A stretch of 64,000 nt of DNA from Candidatus Omnitrophota bacterium (lineage in GTDB: Bacteria > Omnitrophota > Gorgyraeia > 2-02-FULL-51-18), in assembly GCA_022072175.1 (NCBI GenBank), contig JAJVIE010000001.1, positions 1 through 64,000 of the forward strand. Direction: 5' to 3'. Positions 1 to 8,973 of this stretch are shown here, piece by piece. How positions within the stretch are numbered: the stretch's first letter is position 1; each line of letters opens with the position of its first letter. Below the pieces are notes generated by a model. The model ran no database searches, was not told the DNA's origin, and saw nothing but the letters and a program-made list of their open reading frames with translations. Made by a program: the position numbers and the translations under genes.

Positions 1-2333
1 CCGGCGTCGCTGATGACCTGGAGGTCGGGGTAGTTGATGCCGGCGTCGCTGAAGACCTGGAGGTCGGACCAGTTGATGCCGGCGTCGGAGATGACCTGGA
101 GGTCGGACCAGTTGATGCCGGCGTCGCTCATGACCTGGATGTCGGACCAGTTGATGCCGGCGTCGGAGATGACCTGGAGGTCCTGGTAGTTGATGCTGGC
201 GTCACTGAAGACCTGCAGGTCGGACCAGTTGATGCCAGCGTCGGTCAGGACCTGGAGGTCCTGGAAGTTGATGCTAGCGTCGCTAAGCACCTGCAGATCC
301 TGGAAGTTGATCGAGGCATCGCTGAAGACCTGAAGGTCCGACCAATTGATACCGGCATCCGAGAGCTGCTGGACATCCATCCAATTGATTCCCGCATCGC
401 TCATCACCTGCAGATCCGACCAGTTGATGCCCGCGTCGGACCTGACCTGGATGTCGGACCAGTTGATGCCGGCATCCGAGAGAACCTGCAGGTCGGACCA
501 GTTGATGCCGGACTCCGAGAGGACCTGAAGGTCCTGATAGTTGATCGAAGCATCGCTCAGTACCTGAAGATCCGACCAATTGATACCGGCATCGGTGACC
601 ACCTGGATATCCTGGTAGTTGATGGAAGCATCGCTCAACACCTGCAGGTCGGACCAGTTGACCCCGGCATCACTAAGCACCTGCAGATCCGCCCAATTGA
701 GCCCTGCGTCGGACATGACCTGTATGTCGGCCCAATTGATCCCTGAACGCGCCAACACCTGCCAGTCGGTCCAGTTGATGCCTGCGTCGGACATGATCTG
801 AAGATCGGACCAGTTGACTCCGGCGTTGGTCAGATCGCGCAGGCTCTCCCAGTTGATCGTCTCGGTCCAGTTGACGTGCGATCCGGACATGACCGCGATG
901 TCCTCCCAATTGACTCCGGACTCGGTCATGACCTGGATGTCCATCCAGTTGATGCCGGCGTCCGTGAGCATCTGGATGTCGGACCAGTTGATGCCGGCGT
1001 CGAGGAGCACCTGCATATCGGACCAGTTGATGCCGGCGTCGGAGAGCACTTGCATGTCTTTCCAGTTGATGCCGGCGTCAGAGAGGACTTGCACATCGCT
1101 CCAGTTGATACCGGCCTTGGAGAAGGTCTGGAGATCGTTCCAGTTGACCCCGAGCGTGCTCAGGTTGCCGATATCGGCCCAATTGATCGCGAAGCTCCCG
1201 CGAAGCGTCGCGTCGGCAAGCAGCTGCCCATAGATCGTACGGTCCGCGGCCGTATCGGAGGTGTCGCCGATAACGCCCGCGATACTTTGAACCGATGTCA
1301 GAATATCGGTCACATTAGTCCAATTGATCGTATCGGTCTTGGCTTTTATGTCCGTGATGTTCGTCCAGTTGATCGTGTCGGTCTTGGCTTTGATAGCGAG
1401 CAGGTCATCGCGGTCGCCCGATGTGAAGCCACCACCGCCGCCGCTGCCGCCACCCGTTGCCAAACCGGGATTGATCACCCGTGTCGCGGTATAGGCCTCA
1501 CCATCGTAAGTGATGGATACGTTGGCATAATAGGTCTCATCCGATGCGTCAGGAGTCCATGCGGCGCTCCTGAGGTAGTAAGTGTTCGTGACCGATAGCG
1601 CGCCCGGTTGAGTCGCGGCGGAAGTGCTGGCATCGCCCTTGTAGACGGTCACGGTACCGGAAGTCGGCACGACAAGCTCGCCGCCGATCTCGAGCCAGGT
1701 CGTGAAATAGTAACTCGTGCCATCGTGGGTCACGCTCGCGCTGATATTGTAGTCGACGAGCGTGATGCTGAACGAGCTGGATACGGCGGCCTCGAGGCCC
1801 GCCGCGGTCGCCCGCAAGGTATAGAGATCTCCGGGCTTATCGATCTTAAGGCCGTTGCCGTCGAAGTTGGCCACGCCGCTCGAGGTGTTCTCCGTCGTGG
1901 TACCGGACAGGGTCCCGTCCCCTCCGCCGTTGTTGTAGATCGCTACGGTGACGGTCGTCGCGGGATAGCTGGTCACGACGTTGTCGTCCTCATCGACCAC
2001 CCGCACGATGGGCTGGGGATTGAAAGCCTTGTTCTTGGGTGTGCTGGGCGGCGAAACGAGGAACTTGAGCTTGCGCGCGGTCGAGCCGAAACCGAGCGTC
2101 GAGTCGCTCGAGGTCGCGCTGCCCCAACCGTCGTACGATCCGCCGGAGTAGGAATTGAAGCTGAAGGTGACATCGTCAAAACCGTCGTAGGAACCGCCCG
2201 AGAACAGCGCGGCCTGCGCCGATGGCGCGCCGGAGACGCACAACAGATGCGTCGCGATCACCAGAGACGCGATCGCCCTCTGCCAAGCGGGTCTGTCGTT
2301 GGATGTGCGGCCCTCAGGCCTCGGTGTCATCAT
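1..2333 (-). CDS. Secreted protein with about 30 tandem 13-residue INW repeats (C terminus beyond window)
   Basis: The frame opens at ATG 2333 and runs through the left window edge without a stop, so about 777 codons are visible and the C terminus is missing. Residues 1-41 are a signal peptide with a hydrophobic core and an SAQA cleavage site. Two GGSYDG motifs follow, then a beta-rich stretch resembling an invasin/bacterial Ig domain (about 85-200), a glycine linker (about 293-305) and two degenerate TDTINWTN units. From about residue 382 the chain is an almost uninterrupted array of 13-residue units, consensus GINWSDLQVLSDA, encoded by 39-bp repeats from position 1190 down to 1. The start overlaps the stop of the upstream FGE-like gene (TGATG), so the two are translationally coupled. 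I infer an exported surface or extracellular fibre-like protein. The family and function of the repeat are not recognised. In-frame 39-bp repeats could change copy number by slippage. Confidence 0.85.
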   Translation of the reverse strand, partial: MMTPRPEGRTSNDRPAWQRAIASLVIATHLLCVSGAPSAQAALFSGGSYDGFDDVTFSFNSYSGGSYDGWGSATSSDSTLGFGSTARKLKFLVSPPSTPKNKAFNPQPIVRVVDEDDNVVTSYPATTVTVAIYNNGGGDGTLSGTTTENTSSGVANFDGNGLKIDKPGDLYTLRATAAGLEAAVSSSFSITLVDYNISASVTHDGTSYYFTTWLEIGGELVVPTSGTVTVYKGDASTSAATQPGALSVTNTYYLRSAAWTPDASDETYYANVSITYDGEAYTATRVINPGLATGGGSGGGGGFTSGDRDDLLAIKAKTDTINWTNITDIKAKTDTINWTNVTDILTSVQSIAGVIGDTSDTAADRTIYGQLLADATLRGSFAINWADIGNLSTLGVNWNDLQTFSKAGINWSDVQVLSDAGINWKDMQVLSDAGINWSDMQVLLDAGINWSDIQMLTDAGINWMDIQVMTESGVNWEDIAVMSGSHVNWTETINWESLRDLTNAGVNWSDLQIMSDAGINWTDWQVLARSGINWADIQVMSDAGLNWADLQVLSDAGVNWSDLQVLSDASINYQDIQVVTDAGINWSDLQVLSDASINYQDLQVLSESGINWSDLQVLSDAGINWSDIQVRSDAGINWSDLQVMSDAGINWMDVQQLSDAGINWSDLQVFSDASINFQDLQVLSDASINFQDLQVLTDAGINWSDLQVFSDASINYQDLQVISDAGINWSDIQVMSDAGINWSDLQVISDAGINWSDLQVFSDAGINYPDLQVISDA

Positions 2334-4021
2334 CAGAGCTCTGAAATTTCGCCTCCACCGCCACTGGAAGATTCGCCCCCGGGCGATGCGCTGCCATCAC
2401 CATCGGACGCGGTCCTCACGCAACGGCCGCCGTAATACGCTTCTCGATTATCGTCCGGCGCAGCGGCTGACGTGCGATCGGACACCTCCAGAAGCTGTGT
2501 ATCGGTATGAACATAACCTCCACCCTTGAGCCCGGACCCGGTCGCGTCCGTCACACCGCGGGATTGGGTGGCATTGATCCCCGGCCAGTCGGTGTTGGTC
2601 GCGTTGCCGTAGTAAGAGGCGATATTGGTCAGGATGCCGTCGCCGTGCGTCCCCGCGAATCCCCTGCCGGTCGCGTTGCCGAGCGTTACAACACGCTCCC
2701 AGAGATTGCCGGACATCTCCATGACACCGTAGTAACTACCCCCTGTCTGGGCGCGTGTGACGGTCGAGGCCGTCGCGAAGATGCCCGCCCTGACCGGACC
2801 GGTGCCAGTGTCGCCGCCGGAGAAGTTGGTGTTGTTGAAAACAACGTTGGCGTTGGAAGTGCTGATCGTCTCTGTGCCGTTCTCGGTGCCGGAGATGGTC
2901 GTGGCGACGGTACTGCTCGTCGTGCCCCACGCGAACTCTCCCGCGACCGGATAGAGCGGGCCCCGGCAGACTTTCTCGAACTCGAGCTCGGACATCGGTC
3001 GCAGGGCCGCCCAATCCGCGAAAGCCGCCACGTCCACATACGACAGGTAACCGCAGGCGCGATCCTCTCTGCTGGTGGAAGCATCCCCTGAGGTCCAAGA
3101 GATCGTGTTGCGGTTCACGGTCGAGTCGCTGTTCTTGCCTCCGAGACTCGCGTGGTTACCGGTGATGTCCCGTTCGGACTTCTGGTTGGAGTTGAGCGTG
3201 TTGAAGAAAGCGACCCAGAGGCCTTCGGTGATCTCGTATTTCATGATGTAGAACGAGTGGAATCCCTTGGGAAAAGCCTCGGTCACCTCAAAACTCGCAC
3301 CATCAGAGGCCTCGCCCGTATTGGGTGATCCGGGCGTGTTGTAGTACCACTGTCCGGCGCCGGTGCCGAACGACATCCCGCCTTCACTGTTGAGCGCGCC
3401 GGGCAAGGACGATCCGGACCCGCCGAACTCAAGTTGCCCCGCAGTGCCGGCCGACCCGTCCCCGGCGTAGAACCCCTCCTCCGGGATGAACACCATCTCG
3501 ATGGCCATGACCTTGATCTGCGTGCTCGAGGCGATCGCGTCCGTATCGCCGATGAGCGTGGATGAGTCGCTCATCTGATCCACGCCGTAATGCCAAATGA
3601 CCTGAACATCGGTCGTGCTCAGGGAGCCGCTGCCCTGCGAAGCTCTCTGGACCGATACACCCTTCTTGTCCTTGGGCACCCACAACTCCAGCTCCGTTCC
3701 GGTGCCGATATCAAAACCGCTCGGATCAAGACCTGAAGACTTCAAGGTGGCATGCTTCCAGCTGGTGCCGGAATCGGTCGAATACTTGATGAAGACCCAT
3801 GCGGCGTCGAAGTTCGTCGAGTCCCTCCAGGAGTTGCTCCAGGAAATATCGAACTCGATCGTGACCGTATTGGCCGTGGTGTCCTGACTGGCGATCTCGA
3901 CGTTGGTCACCGCGATGTTGTTGGCCCAGGATGAGGGGCAAAAAAAGGCCGTCACCAAGCCAATATATAGGAGGACTCGGCCAGTGAATCTAAGTATCGT
4001 TAGATTAACGTTATGTGTCAT
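2333..4021 (-). CDS. Secreted FGE/SUMF1-fold protein, paralog 1
   Basis: 562 aa. An N-terminal signal peptide (about 1-34, ending SSWA) is followed by an approximately 110-residue module rich in beta strands (motifs FDISW, DAAWVF, KHATL) that is shared with the next paralog. A formylglycine-generating-enzyme/sulfatase-modifying-factor fold follows: YEITEGLW (about 266), RPMSELEFEK (about 342) and GVMEMSGNLWER (about 430) match the family's conserved blocks. The C-terminal block that carries the paired active-site cysteines in true FGE lacks them, so oxidase activity is unlikely. Proteins of this fold are often secreted C-type-lectin-like binding modules. A low-complexity Ser/Gly tail ends the protein. 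The gene lies 16 nt after paralog 2 and its stop overlaps the start of the repeat protein. ATG 4021 has no clear Shine-Dalgarno sequence, so the start is the least certain part. Confidence 0.85.
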   Translation of the reverse strand: MTHNVNLTILRFTGRVLLYIGLVTAFFCPSSWANNIAVTNVEIASQDTTANTVTIEFDISWSNSWRDSTNFDAAWVFIKYSTDSGTSWKHATLKSSGLDPSGFDIGTGTELELWVPKDKKGVSVQRASQGSGSLSTTDVQVIWHYGVDQMSDSSTLIGDTDAIASSTQIKVMAIEMVFIPEEGFYAGDGSAGTAGQLEFGGSGSSLPGALNSEGGMSFGTGAGQWYYNTPGSPNTGEASDGASFEVTEAFPKGFHSFYIMKYEITEGLWVAFFNTLNSNQKSERDITGNHASLGGKNSDSTVNRNTISWTSGDASTSREDRACGYLSYVDVAAFADWAALRPMSELEFEKVCRGPLYPVAGEFAWGTTSSTVATTISGTENGTETISTSNANVVFNNTNFSGGDTGTGPVRAGIFATASTVTRAQTGGSYYGVMEMSGNLWERVVTLGNATGRGFAGTHGDGILTNIASYYGNATNTDWPGINATQSRGVTDATGSGLKGGGYVHTDTQLLEVSDRTSAAAPDDNREAYYGGRCVRTASDGDGSASPGGESSSGGGGEISEL

Positions 4022-4037
4022 TCGTGTCGATTAACCG

Positions 4038-5675
4038 TCATGCACTCCTCCCCGCTCTAAATCCAAGATCCGATGTCCGTGTCGTATCGACCGTGGTCGC
4101 CACGGACCGATCTGAAACTCTCAATGTCGTCGATCCGCTGTCGCTCCAATCCCCTCCGCGACTACCCGAACCCGTGGCTCCCGTAACACCGCGCGTGGTC
4201 GTGCCGTCGATGCCGGGCCAATCCGCGTTGGTCGCGTTACCTTCATAAGAAGTCTCGGTCGTCAGCACGCCGTCACCATGCGTGCCCAAGAAGGCCCGTC
4301 CTGTCGCGTGGCCCACCGTTACACAGCGCTCACGAACGTTGCCCGACAATTCCATCGCGCCGTAGTAGCCCGCGCCCGACTGCGAACGCGTCGAGCTCGA
4401 GGTCGCGAAGATCCCCGCGCGCAAAGGCCCTGTCGTGCCGCCGTCTCCACCTGAGAGCGTCGTGTTGTTGTAGTGCGCGTTGGCGCTGGACGTCGAGATG
4501 GTCTCGGTCCCGTTCTCGGTCCCCGAGATGGTGGCCGCCGCCGTGATGCTCGTACTGCCCCAAGCGAACTCACCGTTAACATCGGAGGACGTGCCTCGCG
4601 CGGCTTTCTCGTACTCCAGCTCGGTGATCGGCCGCAGGGCCGCCCAATCCGCGTACGCGCAGCCGTCCATCCACGACAGATAGTTGCACGCGCGGTCCGC
4701 TTTGGAGTTGGAGCTGTACGTGACGTTGAAGACGACCGGCGCCGTCGTGCCGTTACCCGAGGAGGGCGCCTGGATGGCGCTTCGGTTGGTATACGAGCTC
4801 GAGTTGGCCATCACATAGGTATTGGAGATCGTATCCGCGCTGATCGTCGAGGCGACGCGGTTGATCTGCTGGGCACGCGAGAGCGTGTTGAGGAAATCCA
4901 TGTACTGCCCTTGGGTGATCTCGTACTTCATCAGGTAGAACGCGTTGTAGCCCTCCGGAAAAGCGGCGGGTATGGTGTACGTCGAGCCGCCATCGTAGTA
5001 GCCATTGGAGGCGGTGTTGGTGACGGAGATGGCTCCGGGGCCGCTGACCGCCCACGAGTCGGTATCGCCCGAACCTTGTTGGAACGAAGAGGTGCTCGAA
5101 CCATCCCCCGCCGAGTATGCGGCCGTCGGCACATACACCATCTCGAGCCCGAAGACCTTCACGCGCGCGATGGTGTTGTCGGCCAGACCGTCCGCCCCAT
5201 AGTCCCACGTCAACTGGACCTCGGTGAGCGTCGTGGTCCCGTCGCCATTGGCGGAGCGCTCGATAAAAGCGCCCTTCTTATCGGCGGGCACGATGATATT
5301 CACCGAAGTACCCGTACCCGAGCTCGTGTCACTGGGGTTGGTGCCCGCGGTCTTGAGCGTCGCGTGCGACCACGTCACACCCTCGTCCGTTGAGTACTTG
5401 ACGAACACCCACGCCGCGTCGCGGTTGGTCGCATTGCGCCAGGAGTTCTGCCAGGAGATATCGAACTGGACCTTGATCGTATTGGACGTGGAATTGGGAG
5501 AGGTCAGCGTCGCGTTGGAGACGGTCATGTTGTTCGCGAGCGCGGACGAGGAGGCCGACAGGAGCAGTGAAGTTACGATACAGCTTTGCAAAAGACGGTG
5601 AAGAATACGACGGAGGGGGTACTCTTGGATGTTCGTTGTGGAGGCCGGAGCGATCCGGCCTGCCCGATGGGTCAT
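4038..5675 (-). CDS. Secreted FGE/SUMF1-fold protein, paralog 2
   Basis: 545 aa, same architecture as its downstream neighbour: signal peptide (hydrophobic stretch about 31-46, cleaved near SSALA), a strand-rich module starting NNMTVSN with FDISW and DAAWVF, then FGE-fold blocks YEITQGQY, RPITELEYEKAARG and GAMELSGNV, ending in a GFRAGR motif typical of the fold's last strand. As in paralog 1, the cysteine pair required for formylglycine generation is not at the C-terminal position, so I read it as a structural or ligand-binding derivative rather than an enzyme. ATG 5675 overlaps the stop of the TPR gene (ATGA) and is preceded by GAGGAG at suitable spacing, which supports this start despite a 30-residue lead before the hydrophobic core. 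Export through the co-transcribed secretin is plausible but inferred. Confidence 0.85.
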   Translation of the reverse strand: MTHRAGRIAPASTTNIQEYPLRRILHRLLQSCIVTSLLLSASSSALANNMTVSNATLTSPNSTSNTIKVQFDISWQNSWRNATNRDAAWVFVKYSTDEGVTWSHATLKTAGTNPSDTSSGTGTSVNIIVPADKKGAFIERSANGDGTTTLTEVQLTWDYGADGLADNTIARVKVFGLEMVYVPTAAYSAGDGSSTSSFQQGSGDTDSWAVSGPGAISVTNTASNGYYDGGSTYTIPAAFPEGYNAFYLMKYEITQGQYMDFLNTLSRAQQINRVASTISADTISNTYVMANSSSYTNRSAIQAPSSGNGTTAPVVFNVTYSSNSKADRACNYLSWMDGCAYADWAALRPITELEYEKAARGTSSDVNGEFAWGSTSITAAATISGTENGTETISTSSANAHYNNTTLSGGDGGTTGPLRAGIFATSSSTRSQSGAGYYGAMELSGNVRERCVTVGHATGRAFLGTHGDGVLTTETSYEGNATNADWPGIDGTTTRGVTGATGSGSRGGDWSDSGSTTLRVSDRSVATTVDTTRTSDLGFRAGRSA

Positions 5676-6592
5676 TTACGATCTCCTCTGAAATTCAATC
5701 CGGCAACGCCGCCGAGCGGATCCTGGAACTGCGGATCGGCCTGTTTCTGCTTCTTCCTGTCCTCGGCATAGACCTTGTCGCGCAACTCGAGATCGAGGAT
5801 GCGCTGTTCCACCTTCTCGTAGTCGGGCGCCTCCGGGCGCAATTCGAGGTAGCGCTTGAAATACTTGAGAGCCGTGGGCCTGTCCTCCAGGAACTCATCG
5901 GCCACCAGCGCGAGATTGAAATTGGTGTCGGGTTCATCGGGCTGGTAGTGCACGGACTTGCGGTACTCCTCCGCCGCGCGCGCGTACTCACCGTTGCGGA
6001 AATAGAAGTTGCCCATGTTGTAGTGCAGCTTCGCGGTCTCCTTGATGACCGACGCGGTGTCCTTGCCCTTGAGGTTCTCGACGAGCCGGGCCTCCATCTT
6101 CTTGTGGCTCTCGATCTTCCGGCTCAGGACCTGGATATCCGCGGTGAAGCGCTCCCGCTCCTCCTTGGACAGGGTCTCGACGGTCCTCAGCTTCTCGATC
6201 AGGCCCGTTTTCTCCTTCTCGAGCATGGACAGCTCGCGCTTGAGCTTGCCGATCTCCTCGGTGGACTCGCGGCGGAACGTCTCGAAGGAACTGACGGAGT
6301 TGCGGACCTGGCTCAGGATCGCTTCTTTTTCGGAAGAGAAGCGCGCCGTCTCCTCCCGGAGCCGCGCCAGCTCGGCCTCTGACGAAGCGGCCCGACGCTC
6401 GGCCTCGGCGACCTTGGCCTGGAGCTCCTCCTCGTTCTTGCGGAGCGCGCCGATCTCGGCGTCCTTGGCGGTCAGCCTCTTTTCCTGTTCCTGGATCTGG
6501 CCGTAGCCGTAGTAGGCCATCGGCACGGCCAACCCGGCGAAGGCCAGCGTGGCCACGAAGAGCGTCTTGAAAACCGTCAACAGCTTGTTCAT
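5672..6592 (-). CDS. Membrane-anchored coiled-coil and TPR protein
   Basis: 306 aa. One N-terminal hydrophobic segment (about 8-30) is followed by a long heptad-type coiled coil (about 33-165, many Glu/Lys/Leu repeats such as LRKNEEELQAKVAEAE). Two to three TPR-like units follow (about 180-265, for example YNMGNFYFRNGEYARAAEEY and FNLALVADEF). The C terminus is charged and Gln/Lys-rich. Such proteins commonly act as periplasmic scaffolds or pilotin-like partners of secretins. The gene overlaps the secretin stop and the next FGE-like start by ATGA junctions, so it belongs to the same transcription unit. No catalytic motif is visible. The exact role is inferred from context. Confidence 0.85.
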   Translation of the reverse strand: MNKLLTVFKTLFVATLAFAGLAVPMAYYGYGQIQEQEKRLTAKDAEIGALRKNEEELQAKVAEAERRAASSEAELARLREETARFSSEKEAILSQVRNSVSSFETFRRESTEEIGKLKRELSMLEKEKTGLIEKLRTVETLSKEERERFTADIQVLSRKIESHKKMEARLVENLKGKDTASVIKETAKLHYNMGNFYFRNGEYARAAEEYRKSVHYQPDEPDTNFNLALVADEFLEDRPTALKYFKRYLELRPEAPDYEKVEQRILDLELRDKVYAEDRKKQKQADPQFQDPLGGVAGLNFRGDRK

Positions 6593-8307
6593 GCGGCCCC
6601 CATGTCATTGTCGTCCTTGGCGGCCGGACCGATCGGCTTGTCCGGCTTGATGCGTGTCTCGACCTGATACTTGCGCGTCGGGCGTCCGACGATCAGAGGC
6701 TTGGCGTCCTCACGGTAGCGGTAACTGCGATCGGCTTGCGGTGTAGGCCTGTCCTCGCGCAGCTGGTCGTGGTCCGGTTTGATGATGTGCGGCGTCAGGA
6801 AGATGACGATCTCCGTGTCCACGAGGTCCTTGGACTCGTTCTTGAACAGATGCCCCGCCACCGGGATGTCCATCAATCCCGGCACACCGCCTTTGGAGTT
6901 CTTATTGGACAGTTGTTTGAGACCGCCGATGATGACCGTGTGCCCGTCCTGCACGATCGCCGTGGTCTCGACGAACGTCGTGTTGACCTGCGGGATCAGG
7001 GCCCCTTGAGGCGTCTCGACATCGCGCGTACGGCTGGAGATCTCGGGACGGATCGTCATCGTGACGATGCCGTCGTCATTGATCGTCGGCTTGACCTTGA
7101 GCTTGAGACCGACGTCGATGAAGTTGATCTGTTCGCTGACGGTCGCCGTATCACCGGTACCCGTCGTCGTCGACGTGACGTAGGGGATCGTGTCCCCGAT
7201 GTGGATGTTGGCCTCGTTGTTGTTGACGACCATCAGTCGCGGCCTGGCGACGACGCGTGTGTTGAGCACCTGTTTCAGCGCGCTGATCTCAAGCTGCAAC
7301 AGGCTCGGGTCCAGAGCGCCGTAGGTGATGCTGCCGAGGGTCCCGATCGAGGAGACCGTCGAGGAGATCGGAAAGCTCGACTTGACGTCGAGGTTCCGGA
7401 AATACCGGTTGCTCGGGGTGCTGAACGGATTGCTCCAGTCGATGCCGTAGTCGAGCTTGGGGTTGAGGATCAGCTGCAGGATACGCACCTCGATGAGCAC
7501 GGCCTTGGTCGGGGAGTCGAGCTCGCGGATGATCTTCTCGGCCTCCTTGAGACGCTCGGGGAAAGCCGAGATCACCAGCTGATTGGAACGCTCGTCCGCC
7601 TGGATGAAACCGACCGACTTGGCGTCGAGCCGCTGTTTGAGCTGAGCGGCGATGTCCTTGGCGGCGGCGTACTGGAGCTTGTACGTCTTGGTGACGACCT
7701 TGAGGTCCATCTGCCTCAGCACCTCCACCATCTTGTCGAGGTTATCGGGCGTATCGATCAGCACGACCGATCCCGTATCCTCATCGATCACGATCTTGCC
7801 GACGTTGCTCTTGATGTTGTCGAGAGCGGCGAGCACATAGCTCGGCTTGGCGTACTTGAGGTTCACGATCTTCACGTCGGTGGCGTCGCTGAACTTGCGG
7901 CCGTACGTATTGAGGTACTCCTCGGCCGTCATCACGTAGATGATGTTATTGGTGCGCTGATAGGCGAGGTTGTTCGCCCGTAGGATGATGTCGAGCGCGT
8001 CGCCGATGGTCACCTCTTTCATGACGAGCGTCACGCGCCCGGCGATGCTCTTGGAGATCGCGATATTGAACTTCCCTTTGAGCGACAGGAACTTGAGCAC
8101 GTCGACGATATCCATGTCGCGCAGGTCGAGCGAGACGCTCTTGAGCAGCGGATCATCGATCGACGCGGGCAGCTTGGACCCGGGCAGCATCGGCTCCTGG
8201 ACCGCCGCCAGAGAAGGCAGCGGCGCCGCCGCGAGCATCAGCGCGGCGAGCGCGGACAACGTGACGCGCGCTGCGGCGCGCAACCGGATCGCATCAACGA
8301 AGTTCAA
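6589..8307 (-). CDS. Outer-membrane secretin (GspD/PilQ-type)
   Basis: 572 aa. Signal peptide about 1-35. An STN/N0-like domain (about 55-115, DLRDMDIVDVLKFLS) precedes two NolW/N-type repeats (about 145-200 and 207-265). The secretin domain proper begins near residue 268 (AVLIEVRILQ) and ends around 510 with EIVIFLTPHII, the classic secretin C-terminal block. The family forms multimeric gated pores in the outer membrane for type II secretion, type IV pili or DNA uptake. The start codon is TTG 8307, preceded by GGGGGGAGG four nt upstream; this strong Shine-Dalgarno decides the start. The gene overlaps the GspC/PilP-like gene by 14 nt and is followed by the TPR gene with an ATGA junction. The protein is somewhat short, with few N domains, closer to a simple PilQ/GspD than to a full type II secretin. 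Confidence 0.95.
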   Translation of the reverse strand: MNFVDAIRLRAAARVTLSALAALMLAAAPLPSLAAVQEPMLPGSKLPASIDDPLLKSVSLDLRDMDIVDVLKFLSLKGKFNIAISKSIAGRVTLVMKEVTIGDALDIILRANNLAYQRTNNIIYVMTAEEYLNTYGRKFSDATDVKIVNLKYAKPSYVLAALDNIKSNVGKIVIDEDTGSVVLIDTPDNLDKMVEVLRQMDLKVVTKTYKLQYAAAKDIAAQLKQRLDAKSVGFIQADERSNQLVISAFPERLKEAEKIIRELDSPTKAVLIEVRILQLILNPKLDYGIDWSNPFSTPSNRYFRNLDVKSSFPISSTVSSIGTLGSITYGALDPSLLQLEISALKQVLNTRVVARPRLMVVNNNEANIHIGDTIPYVTSTTTGTGDTATVSEQINFIDVGLKLKVKPTINDDGIVTMTIRPEISSRTRDVETPQGALIPQVNTTFVETTAIVQDGHTVIIGGLKQLSNKNSKGGVPGLMDIPVAGHLFKNESKDLVDTEIVIFLTPHIIKPDHDQLREDRPTPQADRSYRYREDAKPLIVGRPTRKYQVETRIKPDKPIGPAAKDDNDMGAA

Positions 8308-8962
8308 GGTTCCTCCCCCCGAGCGTGAACACCAGCTTGTCCTCGCCGATGCTCGACAGCTCCATGCCGTCCAACCGATCGCCCTTCTTCAAGAAGAACG
8401 TGATGTTGGTCTTGACGTTCTCGATCATCGCGTAAGAACTCTTCTGATCGCTCTCGATCGAGATCCCCACGAGCTTGTAGTCGACGATCGGCGCGATCGA
8501 CTCCTGCGCCTTCGCCTCTTCCTGCTGCTTCTTGTCCGGGCCGGGCTTGAAAACGTTGCGCAAACCCTTGATGCGGAGCGCCTCCGGATCGACGCTGAAA
8601 CCGCCCGACGATACGGAGGCGGCCTGGATCTGGCCGCCGGAGATCATCACGAAGCGGTCAAGGTCCGCGCTTTTCTTGAGCTTGGAGGACTCCGCAAAGA
8701 TGGTCATGATGAAATACCCGAAGACGGCGGCGGTCACGAGCGTCAGGGCCTTGACCAGATGTTTGCGATCGGCCGCCATCGACAACGCGACCTTGGGATT
8801 GAGGACCTGCCGCAGCAGTCCGGCCAAGGGCGCGATGGGCAGCGCGGCGGCGCCGCGGCCCCGGGGACCGGCGGTCCGACGGCGCGCCTCCGCCTGCGCG
8901 GGATCCTCGATGATCCTCAGCAGGTCTTTTTCGGCCGAATGTTGTTCTTTAGCTGACGCCAT
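8294..8962 (-). CDS. GspC/PilP-like bitopic secretin partner
   Basis: 222 aa from ATG 8962, chosen over longer in-frame starts because it sits 11 nt after the ATPase stop and has GGAG five nt upstream. A cytoplasmic N-terminal part of about 80 residues, Pro/Arg-rich in the middle, leads to one membrane helix (ALTLVTAAVFGYFIMTIF). A periplasmic Lys-rich linker and a C-terminal small beta domain follow, with YKLVGISIES, SYAMIENV and FFLKKGDRLDGM; this matches the homology-region/PilP fold that binds secretin N domains. Type II GspC and PilP proteins connect the inner-membrane machine to the secretin. Sequence similarity at this level is weak, so the family call rests mainly on topology, domain pattern and position between the ATPase and the secretin. 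Confidence 0.75.
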   Translation of the reverse strand: MASAKEQHSAEKDLLRIIEDPAQAEARRRTAGPRGRGAAALPIAPLAGLLRQVLNPKVALSMAADRKHLVKALTLVTAAVFGYFIMTIFAESSKLKKSADLDRFVMISGGQIQAASVSSGGFSVDPEALRIKGLRNVFKPGPDKKQQEEAKAQESIAPIVDYKLVGISIESDQKSSYAMIENVKTNITFFLKKGDRLDGMELSSIGEDKLVFTLGGRNLELR

Positions 8963-8973
8963 ATCGCTCCGGT

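Noticed and set aside
1-1190. Possible CRISPR array because of regular 39-bp repeats
   Set aside because: The repeats are contiguous without spacers, are in frame, and encode a conserved 13-residue unit.
2333-5675. Diversity-generating retroelement targets
   Set aside because: The FGE fold fits such targets, but there is no reverse transcriptase, template repeat or accessory gene in the window; kept only as a check.
6736-7983. Long plus-strand open frame antisense to the secretin
   Set aside because: It is the mirror of a firm coding region in GC-rich DNA, rich in Arg/Asp/His, with no recognisable domain.
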